Notes: generated from the letters alone by a model not told the origin. Positions 1 through 9,252 are shown, numbered from the stretch's first letter. The stretch is 64,000 nt of DNA from Halalkalibacter akibai JCM 9157 (GCF_000513135.1 NZ_BAUV01000019.1:1-64000); one strand, 5' to 3'. A program made the numbers and translations.

Positions 1-108
1 TTTTATATGGATGTGTTCGTGGAGATTGTTGTTATTGAAGTGCCAGAACTATTGTGGAATGGAGCGGAGCAGTTTAGTGAAGCTAACTTAAAACAACAAA
101 ATCTATAA
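1..108 (+). CDS. C-terminal end of an unidentified protein (partial)
   Basis: An open frame enters from the left edge and ends with TAA at 106-108, giving 35 residues ending EANLKQQNL. It is followed at once by a strong hairpin terminator, as expected for a real gene end. I do not recognise the family from this tail, which mixes a hydrophobic strand (VFVEIVVIEVPELLW) with a polar end. Confidence 0.5.
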   Translation, partial: FYMDVFVEIVVIEVPELLWNGAEQFSEANLKQQNL

Positions 109-158
109 AATACTTAACATTCTAACGACTAACATCATTAGAACGTTAAGTATTTTTT
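109..158 (+). terminator. Intrinsic terminator
   Basis: AATACTTAAC (109-118) pairs with GTTAAGTATT (145-154), and the inner arms TTCTAA (120-125) and TTAGAA (138-143) extend the stem. A T-run follows at 153-158. It closes the partial gene at the left edge. Confidence 0.85.
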
Positions 159-216
159 GGACAAGTTGTGAAATACTACCAAAGAATAAGATCTAAAAAA
201 TATAAAGGTGGTAACA

Positions 217-792
217 ATGAAAATACCAGGATTTAGAAGTGGAAAAGGATGGAAGATGGGACTTGCAACGTTAGGATATGGACTAGCATTACTATTCATA
301 GCATCAATGGTATTTGGTCCTTTTACGGAAGAAGCAGCGGACGTGAATCGACTAGGTATTCAAGCAACGAACAATCAATTGCCTTCAATTGAAGTGCTTG
401 AAGTGCAAGACGGAATTGTCGATGCTTATCTTGCAGAAATAGATCAAATTACATACTATATGAATTTGTCATTAGGACGTTTAGAAGGCCATATCGCAAA
501 CTTAGAAGGGAACCCCAACTGGATTGAAGAGGCTAGAGATGAAAATAACACAATCTTACAATTTGCGGGACAATTACAGGACTTTGAGAATGTTCCGAAA
601 AGATTTGAAGCTGCGCACGCTAGTTTTATCGAAGGATCTAATGCAGTAGAACAGTTTCATGCTTTATTTGCTGAAGCCTTAGATAGATTAGAAACTGGTG
701 ATACCGACAGAGTAAGAGCGCTCATTTCTGAGGCGATGCCTTTTATGAGTCACGCCCAGACCCTACTTTATCAAGGTTATTCGATGACGTAG
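217..792 (+). CDS. Membrane-anchored helical protein, unknown function
   Basis: 191 residues. The ATG at 217 is preferred over the in-frame GTG at 208, because AAAGGTGG at 205-211 is a well-spaced ribosome binding site only for the ATG. There is a basic N-terminus (RSGKGWK), one transmembrane segment at about residues 15-35, then an acidic, mostly helical region predicted to lie outside the membrane. No catalytic motif is visible and the family is not recognised. It appears to be a single gene, lying between an upstream terminator and a downstream promoter. Confidence 0.7.
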   Translation: MKIPGFRSGKGWKMGLATLGYGLALLFIASMVFGPFTEEAADVNRLGIQATNNQLPSIEVLEVQDGIVDAYLAEIDQITYYMNLSLGRLEGHIANLEGNPNWIEEARDENNTILQFAGQLQDFENVPKRFEAAHASFIEGSNAVEQFHALFAEALDRLETGDTDRVRALISEAMPFMSHAQTLLYQGYSMT

Positions 793-855
793 ATATGGTC
801 ATTCTAATAAGCTGCAATTTTTCTTTTAAAAAGGGTATGCATGAGTAGAAGACGG

Positions 856-864
856 TGATATAAT
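856..864 (+). promoter_or_regulatory. Extended -10 promoter for the T-box transcript
   Basis: TG-n-TATAAT (856-864) is an extended -10 element. The -35 region near 835-841 is weak. Transcription would start near 871, just before the T-box Stem I. Confidence 0.6.
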
Positions 865-870
865 ACTAGA

Positions 871-1170
871 AATTATTTACAAAATGGAAAATGCGATGAA
901 GAGAAGAGTAGATAAGACCATTCTATACAGAGAGCTCCGTCAGCTGAAAAGGAGTAAGAACGAACTTATTGAAACAAGCCTCTGAGTGTTACATAGGAAC
1001 CTGTTTTGGGGGATTGTGTAACGGGAGCTCCCGTTATAGAGCTAGGGTATTAACATGAATATGAAGTACCCGATAAGGTTAATATGGTGACATATTAATA
1101 AACTGGGGTGGCAACACGGATAATAATCTCGTCCCTAAGACAATGTCTTGGGGGTGGGATTTTTTTGTTT
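871..1170 (+). promoter_or_regulatory. T-box riboswitch leader
   Basis: The canonical T-box order is visible. Stem I has the S-turn halves AGTA (about 911-914) and GAA. The antiterminator bulge reads TGGGGTGGCAACACGG (about 1104-1119). The terminator is GTCCCTAAGACA / TGTCTTGGGGGTGGGA followed by seven T (1131-1167). After the 3' S-turn GAA the triplet reads ACA followed by A, so the likely specifier is ACA (threonine). That reading is tentative; AAC or AAG in a shifted register cannot be excluded. The downstream gene is an MFS transporter rather than a tRNA ligase. Uncharged cognate tRNA would allow read-through. Confidence 0.88.
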
Positions 1171-1195
1171 CAAGCAAGTAACGTGGAGGCTGTCT

Positions 1196-2449
1196 ATGAA
1201 AATCAAAAGCATGTTTGAGTTTTGGAAGATTCCAGCTATGTTATTATTTACTATTGGTATTTCTAATGTTGGTGCTTGGGTGTATCTAATTGCTCTTAAT
1301 TTAATTATATTAGAGCGCACGGGGTCGCCACTAGCTGTGTCGATTCTTTATATATTAATTCCTATCGCTACAATTGTTACTAACCTGTGGGCAGGGAGTT
1401 TAATAGATCGTTTAAACAAACGCAACTTAATGGTGATCCTTGATTTAATTCGAGCAGCTAGCATTTTGTTACTACCTTTAATTTTATTTACATCTATCTG
1501 GTTAATGTATGTTGTTGTTTTTTTCATTAACATGGCAAATTCTATCTTTAGTCCAACGTCCATGGTTTACGTAACAAAGCTTATTCCCAAAAAACAAAGG
1601 AAACGATTTAATTCAATTCGAAGTTTAATTGATTCCGGCGCTTTTTTATTAGGGCCAGCTATTGCTGGTTTACTTTTTATTTCGGGTTCTCCTGAATTCG
1701 CCATTTATATAAATGGAATCGCATTACTGTTATCAGGGCTTGTAACGTTATTCATACCCAACCTTGAAAAAAACTCGATTACAAAAACGAATGATCCTAA
1801 ACTTTCTATCAATGTGTTGAAGAAAGATTGGTACGCTGTTGTGCATTTTAGTCAGAGAAATCGTTTTACTATGCTAATTTATTTTTTATTTAGTAGTGTA
1901 ATAGTCATGACATCAGCTGTTGATTCTCTCGAAGCCGCATTTTCAAAAGAGGTACTTCAGTTATCAAACAGTGATTATGGATTTTTAGTAAGCATAGCAG
2001 GGTCTGGGATTGTAATCGGAGCTTTTGTTAATACGTTAGTAGTTAATAAAACAAAAACTTCCTTACTAATTGGATTTGGAACAATCGCAGTTTCAAGTGG
2101 TTACCTGATTTACGCTCTTTCTACTTCATTTTTGATAGCAGCCATTGGTTTTTTTGTACTTGCGTTTTTTCTTGCATTCGCTAACACTGGGTTTCATACC
2201 TTTTACCAAAACAGCATTCCAGTTGAAGTGATGGGAAGAGTAGGAAGCCTGTATGGGTTTATTCAGGCAATCCTAGTTATAGGGAGTACAGTCCTATTTG
2301 GTGCCATGGCTCATTTGATTTCAATTCAACTTGCCGTATTTATGGGCAGTGTAATGATGCTAATGATCTCGGCTATATTAGGTGTCTTTATTTTATACGG
2401 GTCTAGGAATAAGTTCTTTCAATCATTCGATAGGGATTTGAACTTATAA
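1196..2449 (+). CDS. MFS efflux transporter under T-box control
   Basis: 417 residues. The start is the ATG at 1196 behind GTGGAGG (1183-1189); the longer frame would begin inside the T-box terminator. About 12 hydrophobic segments are visible. The A-loop motif G-S-L-I-D-R-L-N-K-R lies between segments 2 and 3, as in the MFS_3 (EntS-like) exporter group. It is membrane located and probably a proton-driven exporter of a small molecule. Expression depends on the preceding T-box, so it should rise when one tRNA is uncharged. A GNAT gene follows after 10 bases and is probably co-transcribed. The substrate is unknown. Confidence 0.88.
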   Translation: MKIKSMFEFWKIPAMLLFTIGISNVGAWVYLIALNLIILERTGSPLAVSILYILIPIATIVTNLWAGSLIDRLNKRNLMVILDLIRAASILLLPLILFTSIWLMYVVVFFINMANSIFSPTSMVYVTKLIPKKQRKRFNSIRSLIDSGAFLLGPAIAGLLFISGSPEFAIYINGIALLLSGLVTLFIPNLEKNSITKTNDPKLSINVLKKDWYAVVHFSQRNRFTMLIYFLFSSVIVMTSAVDSLEAAFSKEVLQLSNSDYGFLVSIAGSGIVIGAFVNTLVVNKTKTSLLIGFGTIAVSSGYLIYALSTSFLIAAIGFFVLAFFLAFANTGFHTFYQNSIPVEVMGRVGSLYGFIQAILVIGSTVLFGAMAHLISIQLAVFMGSVMMLMISAILGVFILYGSRNKFFQSFDRDLNL

Positions 2450-2462
2450 AGGAGAGATTATG

Positions 2463-2873
2463 ATGACAATTATTTACCAACAGAATAAAGAGTGTAGCGA
2501 AGTTGATTTAAAAAGGTTATATGATAGCGTAAATTGGACGGCGTACACTAAAGATATGCCTAGATTGTTAAAAGCAATAAATCAATCTCTAACCGTTATT
2601 ACTGCGTGGAATGATAATGAGTTAGTGGGGTTAATTAGAGTAGTTGGTGATGGTCAAACGATCATTTACATTCAAGATATCTTAGTAATTGATAATTATC
2701 AGCGGCAAGGAGTGGGTTCCGAGTTATTAAAGATGGTACTTCTAACATACGACGACGTTCGTCAGAAGATTTTACTAACCAATGATGCCCCAGATGTAAG
2801 ACGTTTTTATGAGAAACATGGGTTTGCCTCATGTGATAAAGGAGAATTGGTATCCTTTGCCAAATTCAATTAA
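2463..2873 (+). CDS. GNAT family N-acetyltransferase
   Basis: 136 residues from the second of two adjacent ATGs (2460 and 2463); AAAGGAG at 2448-2454 fits 2463 best. The GNAT core is clear: a central beta strand YIQDILVI, then the acetyl-CoA loop Q-R-Q-G-V-G at about residues 80-85, and a C-terminal F-Y-E-K-H-G-F. It transfers acetyl from acetyl-CoA to an amine. Because it shares the T-box transcript with an exporter, inactivation of a toxic amino-acid analogue or aminoacyl-nucleotide is a reasonable inference. The substrate cannot be read from sequence. Confidence 0.87.
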   Translation: MTIIYQQNKECSEVDLKRLYDSVNWTAYTKDMPRLLKAINQSLTVITAWNDNELVGLIRVVGDGQTIIYIQDILVIDNYQRQGVGSELLKMVLLTYDDVRQKILLTNDAPDVRRFYEKHGFASCDKGELVSFAKFN

Positions 2874-2881
2874 TGCACAAA

Positions 2882-2908
2882 ACATCAGACGTAGGTCTGA
2901 TGTTTTTC
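2882..2908 (+). terminator. Intrinsic terminator of the MFS-GNAT unit
   Basis: ACATCAGAC (2882-2890) pairs with GTCTGATGT (2895-2903), with a short loop and a following T-run. Confidence 0.88.
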
Positions 2909-3066
2909 TGTACCTAAAAAAAATAGAATATCAGGTTTATAGGGACCGCTTTTTAATAATAAAAAGTATAGGCAAGAGCCTAACGAAATAATTAGATATC
3001 AAAAGAAATAATGAGAAAAGAGTAGAATTTATCTTGAAAACCCAAGAAAATTAACTAATCTGAATA

Positions 3067-3095
3067 TTTACAAAAGTCTTTCTTTTTCGTATACT
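3067..3095 (+). promoter_or_regulatory. SigA-type promoter
   Basis: TTTACA (3067-3072) and TATACT (3090-3095) are separated by exactly 17 bases, a near-consensus vegetative promoter. No ordinary gene starts behind it until 3434; see the transcript entry that follows. Confidence 0.7.
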
Positions 3096-3101
3096 ACATA
3101 T

Positions 3102-3348
3102 ATGCAACACCATCTTAAAGAAAGGAGTTAGAAACAATGAAGCAGTTCTTCTTATCGGGTGCATCACCATAAATAAGACCATGGAAAGGACTGATTCCAA
3201 TGACGTAGCGTTAGCGAAGTGTATCAGATGATACACGGGGATAAAACGAAAAATACATCAGTTTGAAAGGAATTAACAAGTTCATGAATGAAGCATCAAT
3301 AGGATAGCGACCTTTTATCCAAGTGGGTATGAGGTCGCTATTCTTTTT
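3102..3348 (+). ncRNA. Candidate small transcript or leader RNA with a tiny ORF
   Basis: The stretch between the promoter at 3067-3095 and a strong hairpin (TAGCGACC / GGTCGCTA then a T-run, about 3305-3348) contains no protein-sized frame. AAAGGAG (3121-3127) sits nine bases before an ATG at 3137 that opens only 11 codons, MKQFFLSGASP and stop. A small hairpin occurs near 3222-3236 (GTATCAGATGATAC). It could be a small RNA, a leader-peptide attenuator for the gene at 3434, or a remnant. It does not match the riboswitch classes I know. Confidence 0.4.
3305..3348 (+). terminator. Intrinsic terminator
   Basis: TAGCGACC pairs with GGTCGCTA across a loop of about 19 bases and is followed by TTCTTTTTTT. 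It lies between the small transcript and the coiled-coil gene. Confidence 0.82.
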
Positions 3349-3433
3349 TTATTCTTGCTCATTTTTCCTACATTCACCTACTAAACTAGAATATCATAAA
3401 CTAACGATAACATGATTGGGAAGGAGTGAAAGT

Positions 3434-4311
3434 ATGGGCATGAATGATGCAAACCAAGTGGAACCAAAAGTATTTGAAAAATCGCATTCACTTGAGGTAA
3501 ATCAACATTCTTTTATAGAAATTCAAGGAAAGAAAGAGTGGACTTAAAGTTCGAAAGCATTCAACAAACTCTTTCAACGCACAAACAAGTTCATAATGCT
3601 TTTTCAACACAAATAAAATCGCAGGATGAAGCAACAGAACAACTGCAAACGAGGTATGAATCTTTAGCGGACATCGTGGAACAAAGAAGCGAGATCCAGC
3701 AACAATTATTACAGCGAGTTCAACTTTCTGAGGATGAAATTGTAGCATTACAAACACAGTTTGAACGACTTGAAAAAGAGAAAAAGCAAATCTCTAAACA
3801 AATCATCTTTTTAGAAAAAGAAAAAAATACATTAATAACAGAATTTAATAAACAGGGAAACCAGGTGAAGGAACAAAATCAACATCTGTTAAAACTGAAA
3901 AAAGACCAAGAGGAACAAAAAGGTTTACATGATGAACTTGTAAAACAAGTTAGCCTTCAAGCTGAAGACCATGATGAATTGCTTCAACAAGTTAATCACG
4001 TGGAAGAAGACCATATTGAGCTCTTGCAAAAAGTTAACTTGCAAGCGATAGATCATGAGGATCTACTTGCTAAAGTCAAAGAAAATGAGGAGGAGCAAAA
4101 ACAACTTCAACTTCAATTAGAGGATTTAATTGAAAAAACAGCTTCTCTCATTCTACAACATCGTGACCAAGAAAAAATGCATTTAGATCTTTATACGCAA
4201 CTTATTCAATTAAAAGCTGAATCAACGGAGAACTCCACTCAGATGAAACAAATGATTGATAAATTGAGTACGGAACTGAAGGATGTAACAACAGAAAAAA
4301 CACTTTATTAA
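3434..4311 (+). pseudogene. Coiled-coil protein with 14-residue repeats, frame-disrupted near the N-terminus
   Basis: AAGGAG at 3421 and ATG at 3434 open a 37-codon frame that stops at 3545. The rest reads in another frame as 257 residues from 3538. Restoring one base near 3536-3540 joins them as ...KKEVDLKFES..., so this is best read as one gene of about 293 residues with a one-base deletion. The body is a charged coiled coil without membrane segments. It contains four tandem 14-residue units beginning HDEL, HDEL, HIEL and HEDL (about 3930-4100). Function is unknown; a structural or scaffolding role is a guess. Confidence 0.65.
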
Positions 4312-4327
4312 ATTTTAGATTCGTGTG

Positions 4328-4362
4328 GAATACACAATATACTTGTGTATTCTTTTTTTGAT
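4328..4362 (+). terminator. Intrinsic terminator
   Basis: AATACAC pairs with GTGTATT, followed by a T-run; it ends the coiled-coil gene. Confidence 0.82.
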
Positions 4363-4443
4363 TGGACGTTTTCTGGCAGGGAGTGTATATTATAATGATG
4401 CTTATGTTCGTTTACTTTAAAGATGTTAGTCGGGGGAAAACCA

Positions 4444-5811
4444 ATGTATCATGCAGAGACATGGAAAGAAAAAATCACTTTATTACTAGCCATTTTATGG
4501 CCTATTATGGTTACTCAAGTAAGTTTATTTGCAATGAACTTGATCGACACGATGATGTCGGGTCGTGTAGGAACAGAAGATTTGGCTGGTGTTGCAATTG
4601 GTTCGAGTTTATGGATGCCTGTTTTTTCAGGCATAAATGGGATCTTGTTAGCTGTAACGCCAATCGTAGCACACTTAATAGGCAGTGGTAAGAAAGAGAC
4701 AATTACTGCTTCAGTCATTCAAGGACTATACTTATCGGTACTACTCGCTGTACTTGTCGTTATTGGAGGATTCTTTTTTCTTGAACCTTTATTAGTAGTC
4801 ATGAATCTAGAACAAGATGTTCATTATATTGCTTTTCATTATTTAATCGGTTTATCTTTTGGTATTATCCCTTTATTTGCTGCGAACGTTCTTCGTTACT
4901 TTTTTGATGCGCAAGGATACACCAGGATTACAATGATAATTACAATTCTAGCTGTTCCATTTAATATCCTATTAAATTATGGGCTTATCTTTGGTAAGTT
5001 AGGCTTACCAGCACTTGGGGGGATAGGAGCTGGGTATGCGACAGCAATAACCTATTGGATTATTTTCCTTTTTAGTGTTTGGATGACCTTTAAGGTAGAA
5101 GTCATTAGACAGTATCGGCTATTTAAAACTTGGGCTGTTCCGTCTTGGAAGGCAATGAAAGAACAGCTTTCGATTGGGATCCCGATTGGATTGTCGATTT
5201 TTTTTGAGGCGAGTATTTTTGCTGTTGTTACCTTATTAATAGGAATGATGTTCTCTACAATAACCGTTGCAGCTCATCAAGTTGCTTTGAATTTTACGAC
5301 TCTTATCTTCATGATTCCATTAAGCATTTCAATGGCATTAACGATAGTCGTTGGTTTTTCAGTAGGGGGAAGGAAGTTTGAAGAGGCAAAACAGTACAGT
5401 AAACTAGGTGTGTTGGGTGGAATTGGCATTTTGTCGATAGGTTCGATTTTTCTTTATTTTTTAAGGGAACCAATTGCCTATCTTTATACAAATGATCCAG
5501 AAGTCGTCTTACTGGCAGGGCAGTTTTTTATTCTTGCTATCATTTATCAAATTTCAGATGCAGCGCAAGCTGGGTTGCAAGGGGTGTTACGAGGTTATAA
5601 AGATGTAAAGATCCCTTTTATAACTGCTTTTATCTCTTATTGGTTAATCGGAATTCCAGTGGGATATTTATTAGCCGCTTATACAGTTTTTGGTCCTTTT
5701 GGTTATTGGATCGGAATTATTATTGGCTTGACCTGTGCAGCTATTGGCTTTTATGTGAGGCTCCAAATTGTTCAGAAAAAAGTTGAGCTTGGAGAAAAAG
5801 CAGTTGTTTAA
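4444..5811 (+). CDS. MATE family multidrug efflux protein (NorM/YojI-like)
   Basis: 455 residues from the ATG at 4444, which has a GGGGG-type binding site. About 12 transmembrane segments are visible. Typical MATE features are the early P-I-M-V-T-Q and the M-N-L-I-D-T-M-M-S-G-R-V-G stretch of segment 1, and an internal two-fold similarity. It is a cation-coupled exporter of cationic drugs at the membrane. The length is usual for the family. It is followed by its own terminator and appears to be a single gene. Confidence 0.92.
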   Translation: MYHAETWKEKITLLLAILWPIMVTQVSLFAMNLIDTMMSGRVGTEDLAGVAIGSSLWMPVFSGINGILLAVTPIVAHLIGSGKKETITASVIQGLYLSVLLAVLVVIGGFFFLEPLLVVMNLEQDVHYIAFHYLIGLSFGIIPLFAANVLRYFFDAQGYTRITMIITILAVPFNILLNYGLIFGKLGLPALGGIGAGYATAITYWIIFLFSVWMTFKVEVIRQYRLFKTWAVPSWKAMKEQLSIGIPIGLSIFFEASIFAVVTLLIGMMFSTITVAAHQVALNFTTLIFMIPLSISMALTIVVGFSVGGRKFEEAKQYSKLGVLGGIGILSIGSIFLYFLREPIAYLYTNDPEVVLLAGQFFILAIIYQISDAAQAGLQGVLRGYKDVKIPFITAFISYWLIGIPVGYLLAAYTVFGPFGYWIGIIIGLTCAAIGFYVRLQIVQKKVELGEKAVV

Positions 5812-5837
5812 CTTAATTACTAAAAAGCTACGCATGT

Positions 5838-5878
5838 GCCTTGAGGCAAAAATCATATTGATTTTTGTCTCTTTTTTT
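5838..5878 (+). terminator. Intrinsic terminator
   Basis: The stem is GAGGCAAAAATCA / TGATTTTTGTCTC followed by seven T. Confidence 0.85.
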
Positions 5879-5952
5879 AGATAGGGAGGAAACTGATACA
5901 TTGATTTACTATAGTTTCTCCCAATTTGAAAGCTGATGATCTGTAAAGTTTT

Positions 5953-6525
5953 CTATTCACCTTCAGGCAGCAAAGGAGTAATTGTCCTTTTCATTTTTTG
6001 AATTAACAAACCACTAATCAAGTAAAAGAGGGAGCTTATATAAAAGATTAAATGAATCGTAAAGAAGTCTGCAAGAAATCCGCTAATCATAATAGCTCCT
6101 GCTGAAAAGACCCCTGTCCAAAAATGATAAATTCCAATTTTGGAATCACGCGTTTCTTTTGTTGTAAACTCGGCAAGTAATGTTTTCTCACCGTGCTTTT
6201 GTAACGCTCCTAAAATTCCTAATAACACTTGAATGATGTAAACTTGGCCAACAAACTGAATATGTGGAAATGCTAATAGCACAAAAGCCATACCGAATGA
6301 GTGGATGCTGAGCAACAATTGGTTTCCTATTTTGGGTGAAAGGCGACTAATTAAAGGATGAACAAGTGCGCTACTAAGACCGAATAGACCATAGGCAAAG
6401 CCAAACTGAGTGAAGCTTACACCGATGTTTTTTATAAATAAAATATAAAAAGGAAAAATTAAACTGCTGGCGAAAAAAACGGTGCTTTGCGAGAAAACAA
6501 GCAAACGAATATTAAGACGGTTCAT
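5953..6525 (-). CDS. Half-size MFS membrane protein
   Basis: 190 residues with about six hydrophobic segments, resembling only the N-terminal half of an MFS transporter ([10 protein letters not shown] start, F-A-Y-G-L-F-G-L in segment 2). A whole MFS protein has about 400 residues. Only about 140 bases separate its stop from the convergent MATE gene, so no second half is hidden there. Its ATG overlaps the end of the FAD oxidase gene by 14 bases, so the two are translationally coupled. It is either a truncated gene or a genuine half-transporter working as a dimer. Confidence 0.75.
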   Translation of the reverse strand: MNRLNIRLLVFSQSTVFFASSLIFPFYILFIKNIGVSFTQFGFAYGLFGLSSALVHPLISRLSPKIGNQLLLSIHSFGMAFVLLAFPHIQFVGQVYIIQVLLGILGALQKHGEKTLLAEFTTKETRDSKIGIYHFWTGVFSAGAIMISGFLADFFTIHLIFYISSLFYLISGLLIQKMKRTITPLLPEGE

Positions 6526-7975
6526 CTATTCCATACCTTTCATAGAAGAAGTTAATAAACCTTGTGCTCGGATCATACTCCTGCTTCTTTTTAAAAAATT
6601 CTTCGGCTCTAGGGTAAGCACGTAGCATTTGCTTTTTTGTTGGGTAGGGCATGTAAGGTAAGTAATAGCTACCGTCATGATCAAGTGTTAAATCAATCAT
6701 TTTTCTGATAACAGCTTGTGTTTCTTCAACTTCGGCATTAGAAAATCCTTGGTTAATTAGGAGCACTAAAGCAAACATATCTTCCTTGGCATAAGAAAGT
6801 ACGGCATCTTCATTTTTCGATACGTAGCGGATGGTAATATTAACAAGGTTTAATTCTTCTTTTGAGAGTAGCTCTCGTAGGTCATCAATATAAGAAGTAA
6901 AATTCTCAACTGGAATAAAGTACTCTTGGAGCACATCTGTGTTACTCTCACTTTCATATTCCAGAAATTTAGATTCTGAGCGCATTACGTTGTTCCGAGT
7001 AATTAACGTCTCGTTCTGAGAAAGAAAGAAATTCTTTTGTGCATTCCAAAACAAGGTTCTTCCCCATTCAAAATGCCGTGACAGACCAAGAGAGAATTTA
7101 GTAAGCCATGTAAATCGTTCTTCTTTTAATTCTTGAAAGTCTACTAGTGATGCATCAGTATAGGGAATTGTGTAATCAGTCACATACATATCTGTTAAAA
7201 AGGTATCAGTTGCTGTTGAGATTCGAGCTAAATGCATACGGACATCTGGATTGTTTTTAACTTCGTTTATAAAATACTCTGCATAACCATCATATTGAAG
7301 AGAGTGATTTCTCATTAAATAAAGCTCGTCCTGGGTTAAGATAAGTTCAACGTCTAATATAACGCCGAATAACCCATAGCCTCCGATGACGAGTGGAAAT
7401 AACTCTGCATTCTCATTACGACTAACTGTTAAAATCTCGCCGTCTGCTGTTAATAAACGAAATGAATGAACGGTATCAATTAAGGAACCGTATCGAATAT
7501 CGCGACCATGTGCATTAACACTAAGTGATCCGCCAATTGTAAATATATTTTGAGATTGCATTACTTTAACGGCAAGGCCGTACGGATTAATAAAACGTTG
7601 TATGTCATCCCACGTTGCACCACTCTGCACCCGAATCCTTTTTTTAGCTGGATCAAATTCAAGAATTTGATTATAGCTAGTCATATCTAAAATGATGGCA
7701 TCATGATAGTAGGTGTGCCCCCCCATGCTATGTCTCTTGCCTGCAATTGAAATAGGGATATCTTGATCGTTTGCTTCTTGAATAATAGAAACAAAAGATT
7801 CTTCTTCCTTTCCTTTTTTTATTTCTTTAATTTTAACTGGCATAAGTCCACTTACATCGGAAATCCATTTATCTTCAGGAAATTGGTTAGCTTCTTTAGC
7901 AAGAAAAAAAGTTGAATAACTAAAGAATACAACATAAAGAAGCAGCAAAGTAATTAACCATGAGTACTTGGCCAT
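6512..7975 (-). CDS. Membrane-anchored FAD-binding oxidoreductase (PCMH/FAD_binding_4 type)
   Basis: 487 residues from the third codon of the longest frame; GGAGG is only one base from the first ATG but seven from the ATG at 7975. An N-terminal anchor lies at about residues 5-25. The PCMH FAD domain follows at about 50-220, with [10 protein letters not shown] and [15 protein letters not shown], then a sugar-lactone-oxidase-like cap. Relatives oxidise sugar lactones or polyprenyl-linked sugars (alditol oxidase and DprE1 group). The first gene of a two-gene unit with a half-MFS protein. The substrate is unknown. Confidence 0.85.
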   Translation of the reverse strand: MAKYSWLITLLLLYVVFFSYSTFFLAKEANQFPEDKWISDVSGLMPVKIKEIKKGKEEESFVSIIQEANDQDIPISIAGKRHSMGGHTYYHDAIILDMTSYNQILEFDPAKKRIRVQSGATWDDIQRFINPYGLAVKVMQSQNIFTIGGSLSVNAHGRDIRYGSLIDTVHSFRLLTADGEILTVSRNENAELFPLVIGGYGLFGVILDVELILTQDELYLMRNHSLQYDGYAEYFINEVKNNPDVRMHLARISTATDTFLTDMYVTDYTIPYTDASLVDFQELKEERFTWLTKFSLGLSRHFEWGRTLFWNAQKNFFLSQNETLITRNNVMRSESKFLEYESESNTDVLQEYFIPVENFTSYIDDLRELLSKEELNLVNITIRYVSKNEDAVLSYAKEDMFALVLLINQGFSNAEVEETQAVIRKMIDLTLDHDGSYYLPYMPYPTKKQMLRAYPRAEEFFKKKQEYDPSTRFINFFYERYGIDEPS

Positions 7976-8136
7976 TCCCATTCCTCCGTTCTTATTTGGT
8001 TACAATTATTATATTGGAGAATTTTGGGTATGCCTATCTAATTTTTGAGCGGAAATACGAAGAAACGATGGAACTATAAAGCTAGATCAGACGTTTAATC
8101 AATGGAAAAAAATGAAAATATGATGGGGTGTATTAG

Positions 8137-9252
8137 ATGATAAGAGAAAAAAGAAACTTTGAGTTTCTACTAACTTTAATAGTTGCTGTATGTATGATAA
8201 CTGGTTGTGGTTCTTTAAATGTAACACAACCAGTAACGGTGGGAACTGTAAATGACAAAGAAGTGAACGAAGAAGAACAAGTTACAGGACCACTTACTAG
8301 CAAACTTGAGACGTTGGAGCAGGAAAACGGTGCCTTGAGAGTATTGTATCAAGTATGGAACGAGACAGAACAAGACCAAGTTGTTCAATTTACGAGTGGA
8401 TTAAAGGTAGATATGGAGATTTATGATGAAAATGGCGTTCTAGTTAGACAATACTCGGACGAAGTATTATCAACTCAAGCATTGGAAGAGCTCTCTTTGA
8501 AAAAAGGAGAGATATATGAAGAAGAAATTATTATCGATCAACTTATAAACGGAACATACACACTCCACGTTTATTTAAATGTACCAGAACGAGCAGGAGA
8601 GACTTCTGAACAGATAACGATAAAATCTTCAATATACAACAAAGGTGAAGGTGTTATCAGCAAGGTACATCCTGATTTAATAGAAGTAACAATTGAGTCG
8701 GAACAGTCTAACTTCCAATTAACAGATTTTGCTAAGGAACAGTTGCTTGATCTTTCTGAGGAAGAAGAAATCAGCTTCATTTATACTGAAACTGAGATAG
8801 AAGATAAAATGATTGAAAGCTTTTTGTATGAACGTGAACACATTCTATTAGAGAGATCTCCACTAGAGTTGGATCAGGAGTTAATAGATATTTCCACTCA
8901 TCTGATTGAAGCAGATGAAAATTCCGTATTAAGTGGGTATCAGCCTTTCGAAGTTTTTCAAATGTATATGTACACACAAGCTGGAGAGGACTACGGCACA
9001 ATGTATAAGTATTACCCAGAAGGTTCAGTTGACATATCTAAAGAGCAGTTTGTTGAAGAGGGAAGAAGCGGCGTCAATACAGTGAATCAACGTGAATTCA
9101 TGAGTAAATTTAATGAAGTAAGGGAGTTTGAAGTGATTACGAAGGAGAGAGCAGCCACTGTCCTCTTTACATTCAATGAAGAAGAACGTTTTACATTTCA
9201 ACTAGAACGCCATCAAAACATTTGGCTCGTCAAACCAATGCCATTGCAATAG
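8137..9252 (+). CDS. Lipoprotein with BsuPI domain
   Basis: 371 residues. The signal peptide ends in the lipobox I-T-G-C (Cys about residue 24), so the mature protein is lipid anchored on the outer face of the membrane. Residues about 50-150 form an immunoglobulin-like BsuPI domain, the fold of the Bacillus intracellular proteinase inhibitor, with VLYQVWNETEQDQVVQF and NGTYTLHVYL. The acidic C-terminal 200 residues are not recognised. The ATG at 8137 has GGGGTG upstream. It is followed by its own terminator. Confidence 0.83.
   Translation: MIREKRNFEFLLTLIVAVCMITGCGSLNVTQPVTVGTVNDKEVNEEEQVTGPLTSKLETLEQENGALRVLYQVWNETEQDQVVQFTSGLKVDMEIYDENGVLVRQYSDEVLSTQALEELSLKKGEIYEEEIIIDQLINGTYTLHVYLNVPERAGETSEQITIKSSIYNKGEGVISKVHPDLIEVTIESEQSNFQLTDFAKEQLLDLSEEEEISFIYTETEIEDKMIESFLYEREHILLERSPLELDQELIDISTHLIEADENSVLSGYQPFEVFQMYMYTQAGEDYGTMYKYYPEGSVDISKEQFVEEGRSGVNTVNQREFMSKFNEVREFEVITKERAATVLFTFNEEERFTFQLERHQNIWLVKPMPLQ

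Noticed and set aside
871-1170. T-box region as the coding start of the MFS gene (frame from 1148)
   Set aside because: That start lies inside the terminator hairpin; the ATG at 1196 has a proper binding site.
3051-3236. Minus-strand 61-codon frame opposite the small transcript
   Set aside because: No ribosome binding site, no family match, and it overlaps the promoter of the plus-strand transcript.
3524-3547. Programmed -1 frameshift in the coiled-coil gene
   Set aside because: No clear heptameric slippery site or following structure; the same one-base-deletion pattern appears in nine other places, so error is more likely.
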